The translations under genes and the position numbers were made by a program. Positions 8,999 to 16,454 of a stretch of 64,000 nucleotides of DNA are shown in pieces (the first letter of the stretch is position 1; every line of letters begins with the position of its first letter). The notes under the pieces are model-generated. The model saw only the letters and a program-made list of their open reading frames with translations, was not told the DNA's origin and searched no databases. Source of the DNA: JAFLCL01 sp964502175 (GTDB lineage Bacteria > Myxococcota_A > Polyangia > Polyangiales > Sandaracinaceae); contig CAZCVE010000002.1 of the NCBI GenBank assembly GCA_964502175.1, forward strand, positions 222,140 to 286,139. Reading direction: 5' to 3'.

Positions 8999-9397
8999 TC
9001 AGCGTCGGCGGCAGTACCCATGCACGCGGCCCCCGCGACGCGTGTAGCTCCGCACGTACACGTGGCCGGGGCCACACGAGCCTCCGCCCTCGCCTGGCTC
9101 CAGCCGGCCGTGTTCGTGAATCACCCGAGTGACCCGCGCACGAGGCGGAAGATCGGTGACCTCGCGGAACACACCGCCCTCCTCCACGAAGTAGCGATCG
9201 ATCCCACACACGGACACGACGAGCCCGCGCGGGGGCGTGAACTCGTTGACGATGGTCACGCCGTCGACCGGGCACGCGTGCGCACGAGCAGCCTGGGCAC
9301 GAAGACTCCTCATGCTGGGCCCGTTCGAGCACGCGCTCGCGAGGAGCGCGGTCAACAGCAGCGACATCGCTGCGACGTGGATTCGTCGATCGCCCAC
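8999..9397 (-). CDS. Small lipoprotein
   Basis: Up to 132 residues, starting at GTG 9397 (MGDRRIHV) or at an internal ATG at 9367. Both give a signal peptide with the lipobox LLASAC near residues 18-23, so the mature protein should be lipid-anchored. The mature part has several cysteines (CPVDGV, VSVCGID, SCGPG, GYCRRR) and no family I recognise. It ends 12 bases from the convergent upstream gene. Confidence 0.65.
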   Translation of the reverse strand: MGDRRIHVAAMSLLLTALLASACSNGPSMRSLRAQAARAHACPVDGVTIVNEFTPPRGLVVSVCGIDRYFVEEGGVFREVTDLPPRARVTRVIHEHGRLEPGEGGGSCGPGHVYVRSYTRRGGRVHGYCRRR

Positions 9398-9453
9398 CTC
9401 AGCACCTTACCCGACTGGTCGGGCCGTCTCACAGCACCTGCACCGAGGCCGCG

Positions 9454-10869
9454 ATGACCCATCTCTGGCTCGGCAATTCGATGCCCGTCGGCGCGCGCGG
9501 CACGACGCCCGAACCGTCGCGCTTCGAGTTGCCGGCGCATCACCTCGTCACGCACGGGGTGATCGTCGGCATGACGGGCTCCGGAAAGACCGGCCTCGTC
9601 ACCGTGATGGTCGAGGAGGCGGCGCAGCGCGGCGTGCCCGTGCTCGTCATCGACGTGAAGGGAGATCTGCCTAACCTCTTGCTCACGCCGAGCGGGACCG
9701 ACGCGAGCGCCTACCTCCCGTGGGTCAAGGGCGAGCAGCTCGCGACGGATCACCGGACACCGCTCGAGTTCGCGCAGGCGACGATGCTCGAGCGTCGCAA
9801 GCGCCTCGCGGAGTGGGGGATCGACGACGCTGCGATCGAGAAGCACCGCAGCTCGATCGCGGTGCGCGTGTTCACGCCGGGCTCGACCGCAGGCGAGCCG
9901 CTCCATCTGCTCTCTGGGATCGAACGCGGCTCCTCGCGATGGAAGAACGATCCCGAGGCCGCCCGCGCGACGCTGAGCGCTGCAGTCTCGCTGATGCTGC
10001 GACTCCTCGGTCGCGATCCCGACCCCGCGAAGAGTCGCGAGCACGTTCTCTTGAGCGTGCTGGCCGAGCGACGTCTGGCGAGCGGGCAGACCGCAGAGCT
10101 GGGCGCGCTCGTGGCCGACGTGATCACGCCGCCGATCACCGAGCTCGGCGCGCTGGAGCTCGACGCGTTCGTCTCGCCCAACGATCGCGCCTCGCTCGCT
10201 GCCGCGCTCAACACGCTGCTCGCATCGCCGACGTTCGCGACGTGGCGTCAGGGCGCATCGCTCGACATCGACGCGTGGATGACGCCGAGTCTCCTCGGCC
10301 GTACGCCCGTACACGTCGTGAGCGTCGCGCATCTCGACGACGAAGAGCGCTCGCTCGTGCTCGGCGTGCTCCTCGAAGAGTTCCTCACGTGGGTGCGAGG
10401 ACAGCCCGGCACTCAGAAGCTGCGCGGCATGCTCGTGTTCGACGAGACCTACGGCTTCCTTCCGCCGCACCCGCGCGACCCGGCGACGAAGCGCCCGCTC
10501 GTCGCGCTGATGAAACAAGCGCGCGCGTTCGGCGTGGGCGTCGTGCTCGCGACGCAGAACCCGATGGACCTCGACTACCGCTCGCTGAGCAACGCGGGCT
10601 TCTGGTGCGTCGGACGATTGCAGACGCCCCCCGATCGCGAGCGTGTGATCGAGGGTCTCGCGACCGCCGAGGTCGCCGGCTCGGAGATGGACGCGAAGGC
10701 GCTCAACAAGCTCGTGGGTCGCATCCGCCCGCGATGGTTCGTCGTGCGCGACGCACACACGGGCGGCGCGCCGTTTCTGCTGCAGCCGCGCCACGCGATC
10801 TCGCTCTTGCGTGGGCCGCTGACGAGAAGCGAGCTGACTCTCGCGCGAAAGGCCCAGGGGAAGGGCTAG
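9454..10869 (+). CDS. HerA/VirB4-like ATP-binding protein
   Basis: A protein of 471 residues. Walker A GMTGSGKTG lies near residue 45, followed by VLVIDVKGDLPN (the aspartate/lysine region typical of HerA-FtsK-like ATPases). The Walker B strand is MLVFDETYGFLP, and then VLATQNPMDLDYRSL supplies a sensor-like Thr-Gln-Asn. The central part before Walker B is helical. These features place it among HerA-type P-loop ATPases (DUF853-like), which act as hexameric DNA pumps or membrane-associated motors. The ATG has GAGG six bases upstream. No nuclease (NurA or SIR2) lies next to it, so a defence or recombination role cannot be assigned from context. The substrate is unknown. Confidence 0.85.
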   Translation: MTHLWLGNSMPVGARGTTPEPSRFELPAHHLVTHGVIVGMTGSGKTGLVTVMVEEAAQRGVPVLVIDVKGDLPNLLLTPSGTDASAYLPWVKGEQLATDHRTPLEFAQATMLERRKRLAEWGIDDAAIEKHRSSIAVRVFTPGSTAGEPLHLLSGIERGSSRWKNDPEAARATLSAAVSLMLRLLGRDPDPAKSREHVLLSVLAERRLASGQTAELGALVADVITPPITELGALELDAFVSPNDRASLAAALNTLLASPTFATWRQGASLDIDAWMTPSLLGRTPVHVVSVAHLDDEERSLVLGVLLEEFLTWVRGQPGTQKLRGMLVFDETYGFLPPHPRDPATKRPLVALMKQARAFGVGVVLATQNPMDLDYRSLSNAGFWCVGRLQTPPDRERVIEGLATAEVAGSEMDAKALNKLVGRIRPRWFVVRDAHTGGAPFLLQPRHAISLLRGPLTRSELTLARKAQGKG

Positions 10870-11155
10870 CCTCGCGCCCAGGCCTCCACTCCGAAGCGGC
10901 CGATGTCGTCTCGAGCGCGACCCAGCCGGCAACGCTGATGCCGCTGGTGAGAGAGGGGCTGCTCACGGGGCGCAAGTTGGACCAGGGCAACGCCAACCCC
11001 TCCAACATCGGCTCAGACTTTGGGCGGTTCTTCTCCTCGAAGTTTTGGAGTGAGGTCGCAAGAACCGTGACCGACTCGCAGAGACCTTCGACGCGGCCAC
11101 GGGTGCCCGCCTCCACGCGCTGGTGGAGCACCGCCGTGGTGATAGCTTCGCGAGC

Positions 11156-11380
11156 GTGAGGTACTCCGGCACGAAGAAGGGCGTCTCTCTCGTCGGCGAT
11201 GCCGTCAGCTTCGACTACGGCGGCCTCACGATCGTCGGACGGGTCGTCGAGGACCGAGGCCTCATCGGGGTCGGCGGACGTCGCCTGCTTCGGGTGCGCG
11301 TTGACGTGGACGCGGGCGCAGGGCCGATTTTCATCGAGCTCCCGCAGACCGCACTCAGCGTCATCAAGCACGTCGCCTGA
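11156..11380 (+). CDS. Small hypothetical beta-rich protein
   Basis: About 74 residues from a GTG at 11156 (MRYSGTKKG); a GTG at 11123 would add 11 residues. Short strands (VSFDYGGLTIVGRVV, LLRVRVDVD, PIFIELPQ) suggest a small beta barrel. No recognised family and no clear ribosome site. The 286 bases before it (10870-11155) hold nothing I can support. Confidence 0.5.
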   Translation: MRYSGTKKGVSLVGDAVSFDYGGLTIVGRVVEDRGLIGVGGRRLLRVRVDVDAGAGPIFIELPQTALSVIKHVA

Positions 11381-11410
11381 GGAAGCTCCTGGGCCGGCTC
11401 CGACGGCTCG

Positions 11411-12862
11411 TCAGCTCGCGAGGCTGATCGCGAGCGCGACGAGGGTCAGGAGGAACATCACCGCCGTCGCGGCGGTCGCGTAGATCCACGCGCGAGGCAC
11501 ACCGGGTGCGACGTTCGTCGTCGGCGAGGGCTCGAGCGCGCTCGGCGCGGCGGCGGCGGCCGCGACGAACGCGGACGGCGCGACCGCGGGGGCCGAGATG
11601 ACGACGGGCGCGACCGCGAGGGGGACGCTGTAGGGCGCGGCCGCGGGCGCCGCGACCGGCGCGGGGGCAGCGACAGGCGCTGCAGCCGGCGTGACGACGG
11701 GTGCCGCGACGGGCGCAGCGGGCGGCGTGACGACGGGTGCCATCGGGCCGAGGGCGCGGGCGATCGGACGCGGACGCGAGACGGGCTCCTCGATGGTCTC
11801 GAGCTCCGACGTCTTGAGCGGGATCGATCCGCGATGCGCGGGCGCCGGCGGGCTCGTGGAGACCGGACGTGTGCCCGACTCGCTGGGCTCGGGACCATCC
11901 GGAGCGCCGCGGAGCTCGAGGCCGCTGTGCGCTCGCGACACCGGGCGCTGCTGCGCGGCCGCGAACGCGCGCGACATCTCTTCGATCGTCGGGCGGTCCT
12001 GCGGTCGGCGGCAGAGCGCGCGCTGCAGCACCTCGCCGAGCTCGCCGAGATCCTCGTCGACGCGCGACGCGAGCGAGGGCACGTCCTTCTTCGTCTTCTC
12101 GAGCAGCACGTCGATGGGCGAGCCGACGAACGGCGGCGCTCCGGTGAGCAGCTCGAACGCCGAGATCGCCAGCGAGTACACGTCGGCCGATGGCTCGGCG
12201 CGAACGCCGCGCGCGCACTCGGGCGCGAGGTACTCGGGCGTGCCGAGCACGAGGCCCTGGCGGGTGAGCCGCTCCGCCGAGACGGCGTCGAGGTACGCGA
12301 GCCCGAAGTCCACGACCTTCACGCGCGGCCGATGGAGGCGCGCGCCGAGCAAGAACACGTTCGCGGGCTTCACGTCGCGATGCACGATGCCCGCCTCGTG
12401 GAGCGCGCCGAGCGCGTCGGCCACGGGCTCGAGCACGGCGGCAGTGTCGCGCACAGAGAGCGTACCGCTCGTGAGCAGCAGCTGCTCGAGGTCCATGCCC
12501 TCGAGGCGCTCGAGCACCAAGTACGGCTCCTGCGTCTCGAGCAGGCCGAGATGAAACACCGTGACGATCGACGGATGCTGCACGCGACACGCGCTGCGAG
12601 CCTCGCGCACGAGGCGCTGACCGGCGCCGCGATCGTTGCCGGCCGCGGCGCGCATGACCTTCACGACGACGGGACGCTCGAGCACCGCGTCCGTCGCGGC
12701 ATAGAGCACGCTCATGCCGCCCGTCGCGAGCACGTCGTCGATCGCAAATCGATCATCGAGGATGCGGCCGACGAGACCGCGCGCCGGATGATCCGCGGCG
12801 ACGGGCACGGGTGCCGCGGCTGTCCTCTGCGGAGCTCCCCAGAACTGCTTCGTGGCGCTCAC
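11411..12862 (-). CDS. Ser/Thr protein kinase with C-terminal membrane anchor
   Basis: A protein of 483 residues from a GTG at 12862, chosen because GGGGAGA lies just upstream; the open frame to 13054 has no such site. The kinase domain spans about residues 33-300: a Gly-loop ATGGMSVLY at 47-54, Lys68 in VVVKVM, Glu87, the catalytic HRDVKPAN at 161-168, DFG at 185-187, and an APE-like LAPECA. A long Pro/Ala/Val-rich linker (about 330-455) leads to one C-terminal transmembrane helix (WIYATAATAVMFLLTL). The kinase is therefore cytoplasmic and tethered at its C-terminus. All catalytic residues are present, so it should be active. No PASTA or other extracellular sensor follows the helix. Its substrate is unknown. 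Confidence 0.93.
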   Translation of the reverse strand: MSATKQFWGAPQRTAAAPVPVAADHPARGLVGRILDDRFAIDDVLATGGMSVLYAATDAVLERPVVVKVMRAAAGNDRGAGQRLVREARSACRVQHPSIVTVFHLGLLETQEPYLVLERLEGMDLEQLLLTSGTLSVRDTAAVLEPVADALGALHEAGIVHRDVKPANVFLLGARLHRPRVKVVDFGLAYLDAVSAERLTRQGLVLGTPEYLAPECARGVRAEPSADVYSLAISAFELLTGAPPFVGSPIDVLLEKTKKDVPSLASRVDEDLGELGEVLQRALCRRPQDRPTIEEMSRAFAAAQQRPVSRAHSGLELRGAPDGPEPSESGTRPVSTSPPAPAHRGSIPLKTSELETIEEPVSRPRPIARALGPMAPVVTPPAAPVAAPVVTPAAAPVAAPAPVAAPAAAPYSVPLAVAPVVISAPAVAPSAFVAAAAAAPSALEPSPTTNVAPGVPRAWIYATAATAVMFLLTLVALAISLAS

Positions 12863-13325
12863 GATGTTCTCCCCATCCGCTGACAGCGCTCCCGACTGGC
12901 CTTCCCCGCGGAGGCCGCACGACTCTGTGGCGTCGAGCGAAAGAGCTGATTCATGTGCGGTCTTCGTTCGGGAACTGCCTCCGAACGAGGGAAAGGATGT
13001 GCTGAGGACCCCCAGACCCGTCAACCCCGACACTGTATTTTTCCACCATTGCAAGACTGACCGTCCCCCTCAGCGGACCGTCGAAAGGGTCGACCGCTCG
13101 ACGTGAGCGAGCGGCTGTGGCCTCGGCCCCGCAGCGCGTCAGCTGAAAAGCCGCGGACTCCGTGGGGCGAAGCCGCGAGTTGTCGTGAAGCGGCCACGGC
13201 GATTTCACCGCTACGGCAATGCAGGCCTGAAAGCCGCCGAGCGATCCGTCGCCGCGTGCGAGTACCATCCCACTGGATTTCAGAGGGCCGCGGACGTTCC
13301 GGGCTCCTCGAAGGACGGAGGATCC
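12863..13325. other. Gene-free interval between divergent genes
   Basis: The 463 bases separate the leftward kinase gene from the rightward lipoprotein gene and must carry both promoters. I see no RNA gene, no clear terminator and no convincing coding sequence. A short AT-richer patch (tatttttcc near 13038) is the only compositional change. Confidence 0.5.
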
Positions 13326-13844
13326 ATGCGTCGTCTCGCGCTCGTCTCGTGTCTGGTGGTGCTCGGCTGTGGCGGCTCGTCGTCGTCGTCTGGAGCGAGC
13401 GAGACGACGAGCGCTGCGTCGCGAGCGCCCGTCGGCAACGCAGCGGTCACGGCGCGCATCGCGAGCGTGCCCGCGCCGCCGATCGCGTGGAGCACGCAGT
13501 TCGGATCGATCACTGCGGCTGACGCAGAGGCGTTCTGTCCGTGGGCGATCGAGCACGTGCAGACCACCGAGGTGAACGAGCACTGCCCGGACGGAAGCGA
13601 CGTGCACGTGGGCGCAGGCTGCGAGGTGGAGGGCCTCGTCCAGATGGCGGGTCAGTTCGCGCAGGTGTCGTGCTCGCTGAACGTCGCCGAGTACTCGGCG
13701 TGTCTGCTCGCGATCCGCGCGGACCCTTGTGGATCCGGTGCGTTCGGAGCGAACGCGCCCGAGTGCGAGGCGATGACCGAGTGCCTGCGCGTCGCGTTCG
13801 CGGCCGCCGCCGCGGCGCAGTCGTCGAGCAGCGGTTCGCCGTGA
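13326..13844 (+). CDS. Cysteine-rich lipoprotein
   Basis: A protein of 172 residues. The ATG at 13326 has GGAGG six bases upstream. The signal peptide MRRLALVSCLVVLGC ends in the lipobox VLGC at about residues 12-15, followed by a Gly/Ser stretch, a usual flexible tether. The mature domain has paired cysteines (FCPWAIE, HCPDGSD, GCEVEG, SCSLN, ACLLAIRADPCG, ECEAMTECL) suggesting disulphides, and the tail is Ala/Ser-rich. No recognised family; such small disulphide-rich lipoproteins are common in Myxococcota. Confidence 0.8.
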   Translation: MRRLALVSCLVVLGCGGSSSSSGASETTSAASRAPVGNAAVTARIASVPAPPIAWSTQFGSITAADAEAFCPWAIEHVQTTEVNEHCPDGSDVHVGAGCEVEGLVQMAGQFAQVSCSLNVAEYSACLLAIRADPCGSGAFGANAPECEAMTECLRVAFAAAAAAQSSSSGSP

Positions 13845-14179
13845 CGCGCTCGAGGCTCGTCGGCCTCGCGCTCGCGATCAGGATCGCGTGCAGCGCGTGC
13901 GTGCTCCCGCTCGTGAGCGCGTGGCGCATGCCGAGCCGAGCCGCGAGCACGACCGCGGTGGTGTGGACGATCGCGATGAGCCCCGCAGTGACGACAACGT
14001 GCTTCTGCTTCGGCTGGGTCCACGGCCGCGACTTCGGCACCTCGTGCGAGCCCACGCGTCGAGGGTGTGAGCGCGAGGCCACGGTGACGACGCGCGAGCA
14101 CACGCCCTGCGAGGTGCACCAGCTACCGACGTGCGAAGACCGCGGCAACATCGGCGGCCAGGCGATGAGACGACCTTGA
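13841..14179 (+). CDS. Possible small membrane-anchored cysteine-rich protein
   Basis: About 112 residues from a GTG at 13841 that overlaps the preceding lipoprotein stop (GTGA). Two hydrophobic stretches (LVGLALAIRIACSACVLPLV and TTAVVWTIAMSPAVT) are followed by a Cys pattern (CFCFGW, GTSCEP, GCERE, TPCEVH, PTCED). That resembles small Cys-rich exported proteins seen in related genomes. The coupling and the cysteine spacing support it; the arginine-rich composition argues some caution. The 229 bases after it (14180-14408) hold no supported gene. Confidence 0.42.
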   Translation: MTRSRLVGLALAIRIACSACVLPLVSAWRMPSRAASTTAVVWTIAMSPAVTTTCFCFGWVHGRDFGTSCEPTRRGCEREATVTTREHTPCEVHQLPTCEDRGNIGGQAMRRP

Positions 14180-14408
14180 GGCCCGCCACGCAGGCGCCCC
14201 GACATCACAGTCGCCTCGCGACACTGCGGAGGCCGTGGCCTTCGTCGCGTCGACGACGGACTGCATGCTCTCGGTGCTGGTGTCTCCCCTCGAGCCTGTC
14301 GTGAACCCCGGCTCGCGATCGGCGACGCCGATGCGCTCGCCGGGGACGCTCGACGGCGACGCGAGCCCCATCGCCGGCACGAGCGCCAGTCGAGGGGACG
14401 CGCCGCGG

Positions 14409-15182
14409 TCACGGCGTGGTCGGCGTCGGCGGGCGAGCGAACACGTTCGCGGCCACCGCCGCGCAGATGGCCGCCGGAACGAGGAACGCGAGGAACCCCA
14501 GAGGTCCAACGGCGACGGCCGCCCCGAAGCCGCCAGCCACGAACCCGGCGATCTTCGTCAACCGAAGGACCGCCGTGCGACGTGCGAGAAGCGTCACGTC
14601 TACTGGCAGATCCCGCACGACGAGGAATGCCAAGGACACGCCCAGATCCGTGGCGGGACCGGTCATGTGCGTGGTCCGCACGATCGAACCAGTCGCGTTC
14701 GCGACAGAAGCGTTCTGAAGGCCCATGGCCAAAGCGACGGTCCAAAGCAAGACGAAGCTGGGCCCAGGCTCGACGTTCGAGCCGAAGGTCCCGAACAGTC
14801 CCAGGTGGCCCGCGATGGCCGCGCCAGCCAGGAGGGCCGCGACGCAGGACAGCGGCAACCACGGAAGGCCTGGCAGTCCTCTCGCTCGTCGAACATCGAG
14901 GACGAGCACGGCCATCATCGCGCCGACCACGAAGCACACGAACACGATCAGGTACTCCGCGAACATGACCCACCCACCCTCGTCGATGCGACCGCCTCCG
15001 ACGACATCCGGAATGTGCGTGCCTGCGTGCGTGAGGATGCCCGTGACATGGGAGGTGAAGCGCCCCGACGAGAGGAACGTGGTCGCGTTCACGAACCCGG
15101 CGGCAAACGCGAGAGCGCTCCAGCTCGCGCGATTTCTGCCCTCGAGGATCTCCGCAGCAGGAACGATGGACTGTAGGCGCAT
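14409..15182 (-). CDS. YoaK/DUF1275 family inner-membrane protein
   Basis: A protein of 257 residues with about six predicted transmembrane segments (for example FAEYLIVFVCFVVGAMMAVL and VLLWTVALAMGLQNAS). It contains the family landmarks: an N-terminal AFAAGFVNATTFLSSGRFTSHVTG segment and the central IVRTTHMTGPATDLG motif. Members are small multi-pass membrane proteins of unknown transport or stress role. The ATG at 15182 has GAGGAG close upstream. It stands alone between unrelated genes. Confidence 0.88.
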   Translation of the reverse strand: MRLQSIVPAAEILEGRNRASWSALAFAAGFVNATTFLSSGRFTSHVTGILTHAGTHIPDVVGGGRIDEGGWVMFAEYLIVFVCFVVGAMMAVLVLDVRRARGLPGLPWLPLSCVAALLAGAAIAGHLGLFGTFGSNVEPGPSFVLLWTVALAMGLQNASVANATGSIVRTTHMTGPATDLGVSLAFLVVRDLPVDVTLLARRTAVLRLTKIAGFVAGGFGAAVAVGPLGFLAFLVPAAICAAVAANVFARPPTPTTP

Positions 15183-15439
15183 ACCGCTCCTCGAACGTAG
15201 TGAAGCTGAGGCACGGGCAGCGCCGGAAGGTGAGGCGAGGCTGTGCGCGCGAGGGAGGACCGCTCGGAGGGGATGTGGTCGTCGGAGAACTTCCGCCGCC
15301 GAGTATCGGCATGCTGCGCGCGACAGTCGAGCGCTTCATTCGACGACGACCAGGGTCCGCTCGTGCTGTCGTTCGAGCCGACGCTCATCGCCGAGCGGCT
15401 CATCGCGCGCCTCGCGCGGCTCGCCACCAAGGAGACCTG

Positions 15440-15840
15440 CGACCGGTGAGTCGTCCGAACGCGCTCGCGGCAGTTCGCGCACCAGCCGCTCTGAGTCACG
15501 ACACGAGTCGTGCGCGGCTTGATCGGCGGGATGTCGGTGACGAATGCTCGTCCTTGATGTCGCTGAGACCACCGCCGCAGTGAGGGCATCCGCACAGCGG
15601 CGCGACGGCTTCCTCGTCGACCTTGTCGGGGACACCCTGCGAGGCGGCCTCGTGTCCCGCGGGACGACCCGGCTTCTTGCGATGCTTCACGCGATCGCGG
15701 CGCTTGAACGGTCTTGCTTGGCGCTTGCCCGCGCGTTGCGCCTCGCCGAGGTGTCGCTTGAGGTCCTCGATCTGTTTGGACAGCTGTCTGCTCGTGCTCG
15801 GCCACGCCCGGAAGAGTTCACGAGCGCAGCGCACCCGTCC
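15440..15840 (-). pseudogene. Remnant of an IS66-family transposase
   Basis: Two reading frames together give the N-terminal leucine-zipper and zinc-finger part of an IS66 TnpC protein. Frame 1 has SKQIEDLKRHLGEAQR, then KKPGRPAGHEA, then GCPHCGGGLSDIKDEH. One missing base near 15543 puts the continuation in the next frame: TDIPPIKPRTTRVV and GWCANCRERV. After about 15440 the homology stops, so the DDE catalytic domain is absent. Only about 130 of roughly 500 residues remain. Neighbouring intervals 15183-15439 and 15841-15971 hold nothing else I can support. Confidence 0.72.
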
Positions 15841-15971
15841 GCGACGTCAATCACAGGATCACTCATCTCATGCTTCACACGCTATCCATGTACCGTGCGA
15901 CTCACGAGCGTCGACTTCCCTCACCCGCTCGTACAAGCACCATCTCGAGACGATCAGGCACGGGATGATGC

Positions 15972-16454
15972 TCAGTCAGCGAGAACCGCGAAGCACGCTC
16001 GGGGCATGTCGTACGGATGACCCATCACCTCGCTGACATCCAGACAACGTGTGAGTGCGGGACAGTCAGCGTCTGCCGCGCACGGATGCAAGCAATAGCC
16101 ACCGCTGTCGTCGCGCGGAACGGTGTACGCGCACTCGAGGCCCTCGGGATCCACTCCGGGTCGGTATGCATCGCAAGCCCAAGCGACAGTCGGCAAGCAA
16201 CCGACCGGCGCGCAGACGCACACCTCGCGAACCTCGCCATCGATCACCGACCGACCGCGGCGTACCGAATAGTGTCGATAGGTCGTGTCGGGAGGGCAGG
16301 AACTAGCCACGCCATCGCTGGCCAAGCATCCGCCGAGGAGGGTGCCCACGTCCGGACTGCTCGCTGCGTCGGCTCTCCGTTCGTGACTGGCGTAGCATCC
16401 CACCACGCTCACCACCGCGACGACCAGCGCGGCGCCCGCACCTCTCGAGTTCAT
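15972..16454 (-). CDS. Lipoprotein, coupled to the larger secreted protein upstream
   Basis: A protein of 160 residues starting at ATG 16454, which overlaps the TGA of the upstream 16454-18543 gene (TGATG); GGAAGG precedes it. The signal peptide MNSRGAGAALVVAVVSVVGC ends in a lipobox VVGC at 17-20. The mature part is cysteine-rich (GGCLASDG, VCVCAPVGCLP, HPCAADADCPALTRCLD). The last part resembles the Cys-x-x-Asp-x-x-Cys repeats frequent in myxobacterial surface proteins. Coupling suggests the two proteins act together at the cell surface. No recognised enzymatic domain. Confidence 0.75.
   Translation of the reverse strand: MNSRGAGAALVVAVVSVVGCYASHERRADAASSPDVGTLLGGCLASDGVASSCPPDTTYRHYSVRRGRSVIDGEVREVCVCAPVGCLPTVAWACDAYRPGVDPEGLECAYTVPRDDSGGYCLHPCAADADCPALTRCLDVSEVMGHPYDMPRACFAVLAD

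Noticed and set aside
10938..11159. A 73-codon plus-strand frame (MPLVREGLLTGRK...)
   Set aside because: Ends in low-complexity Arg/Ser/Thr sequence, has no ribosome site and overlaps the next small gene.
15243..15449. Plus-strand 68-codon frame with a protein-like end (LVLSFEPTLIAERLIARL)
   Set aside because: Short, N-terminal half is arginine-rich noise, no ribosome site; it lies by the IS66 remnant and could be a fragment, but cannot be supported.
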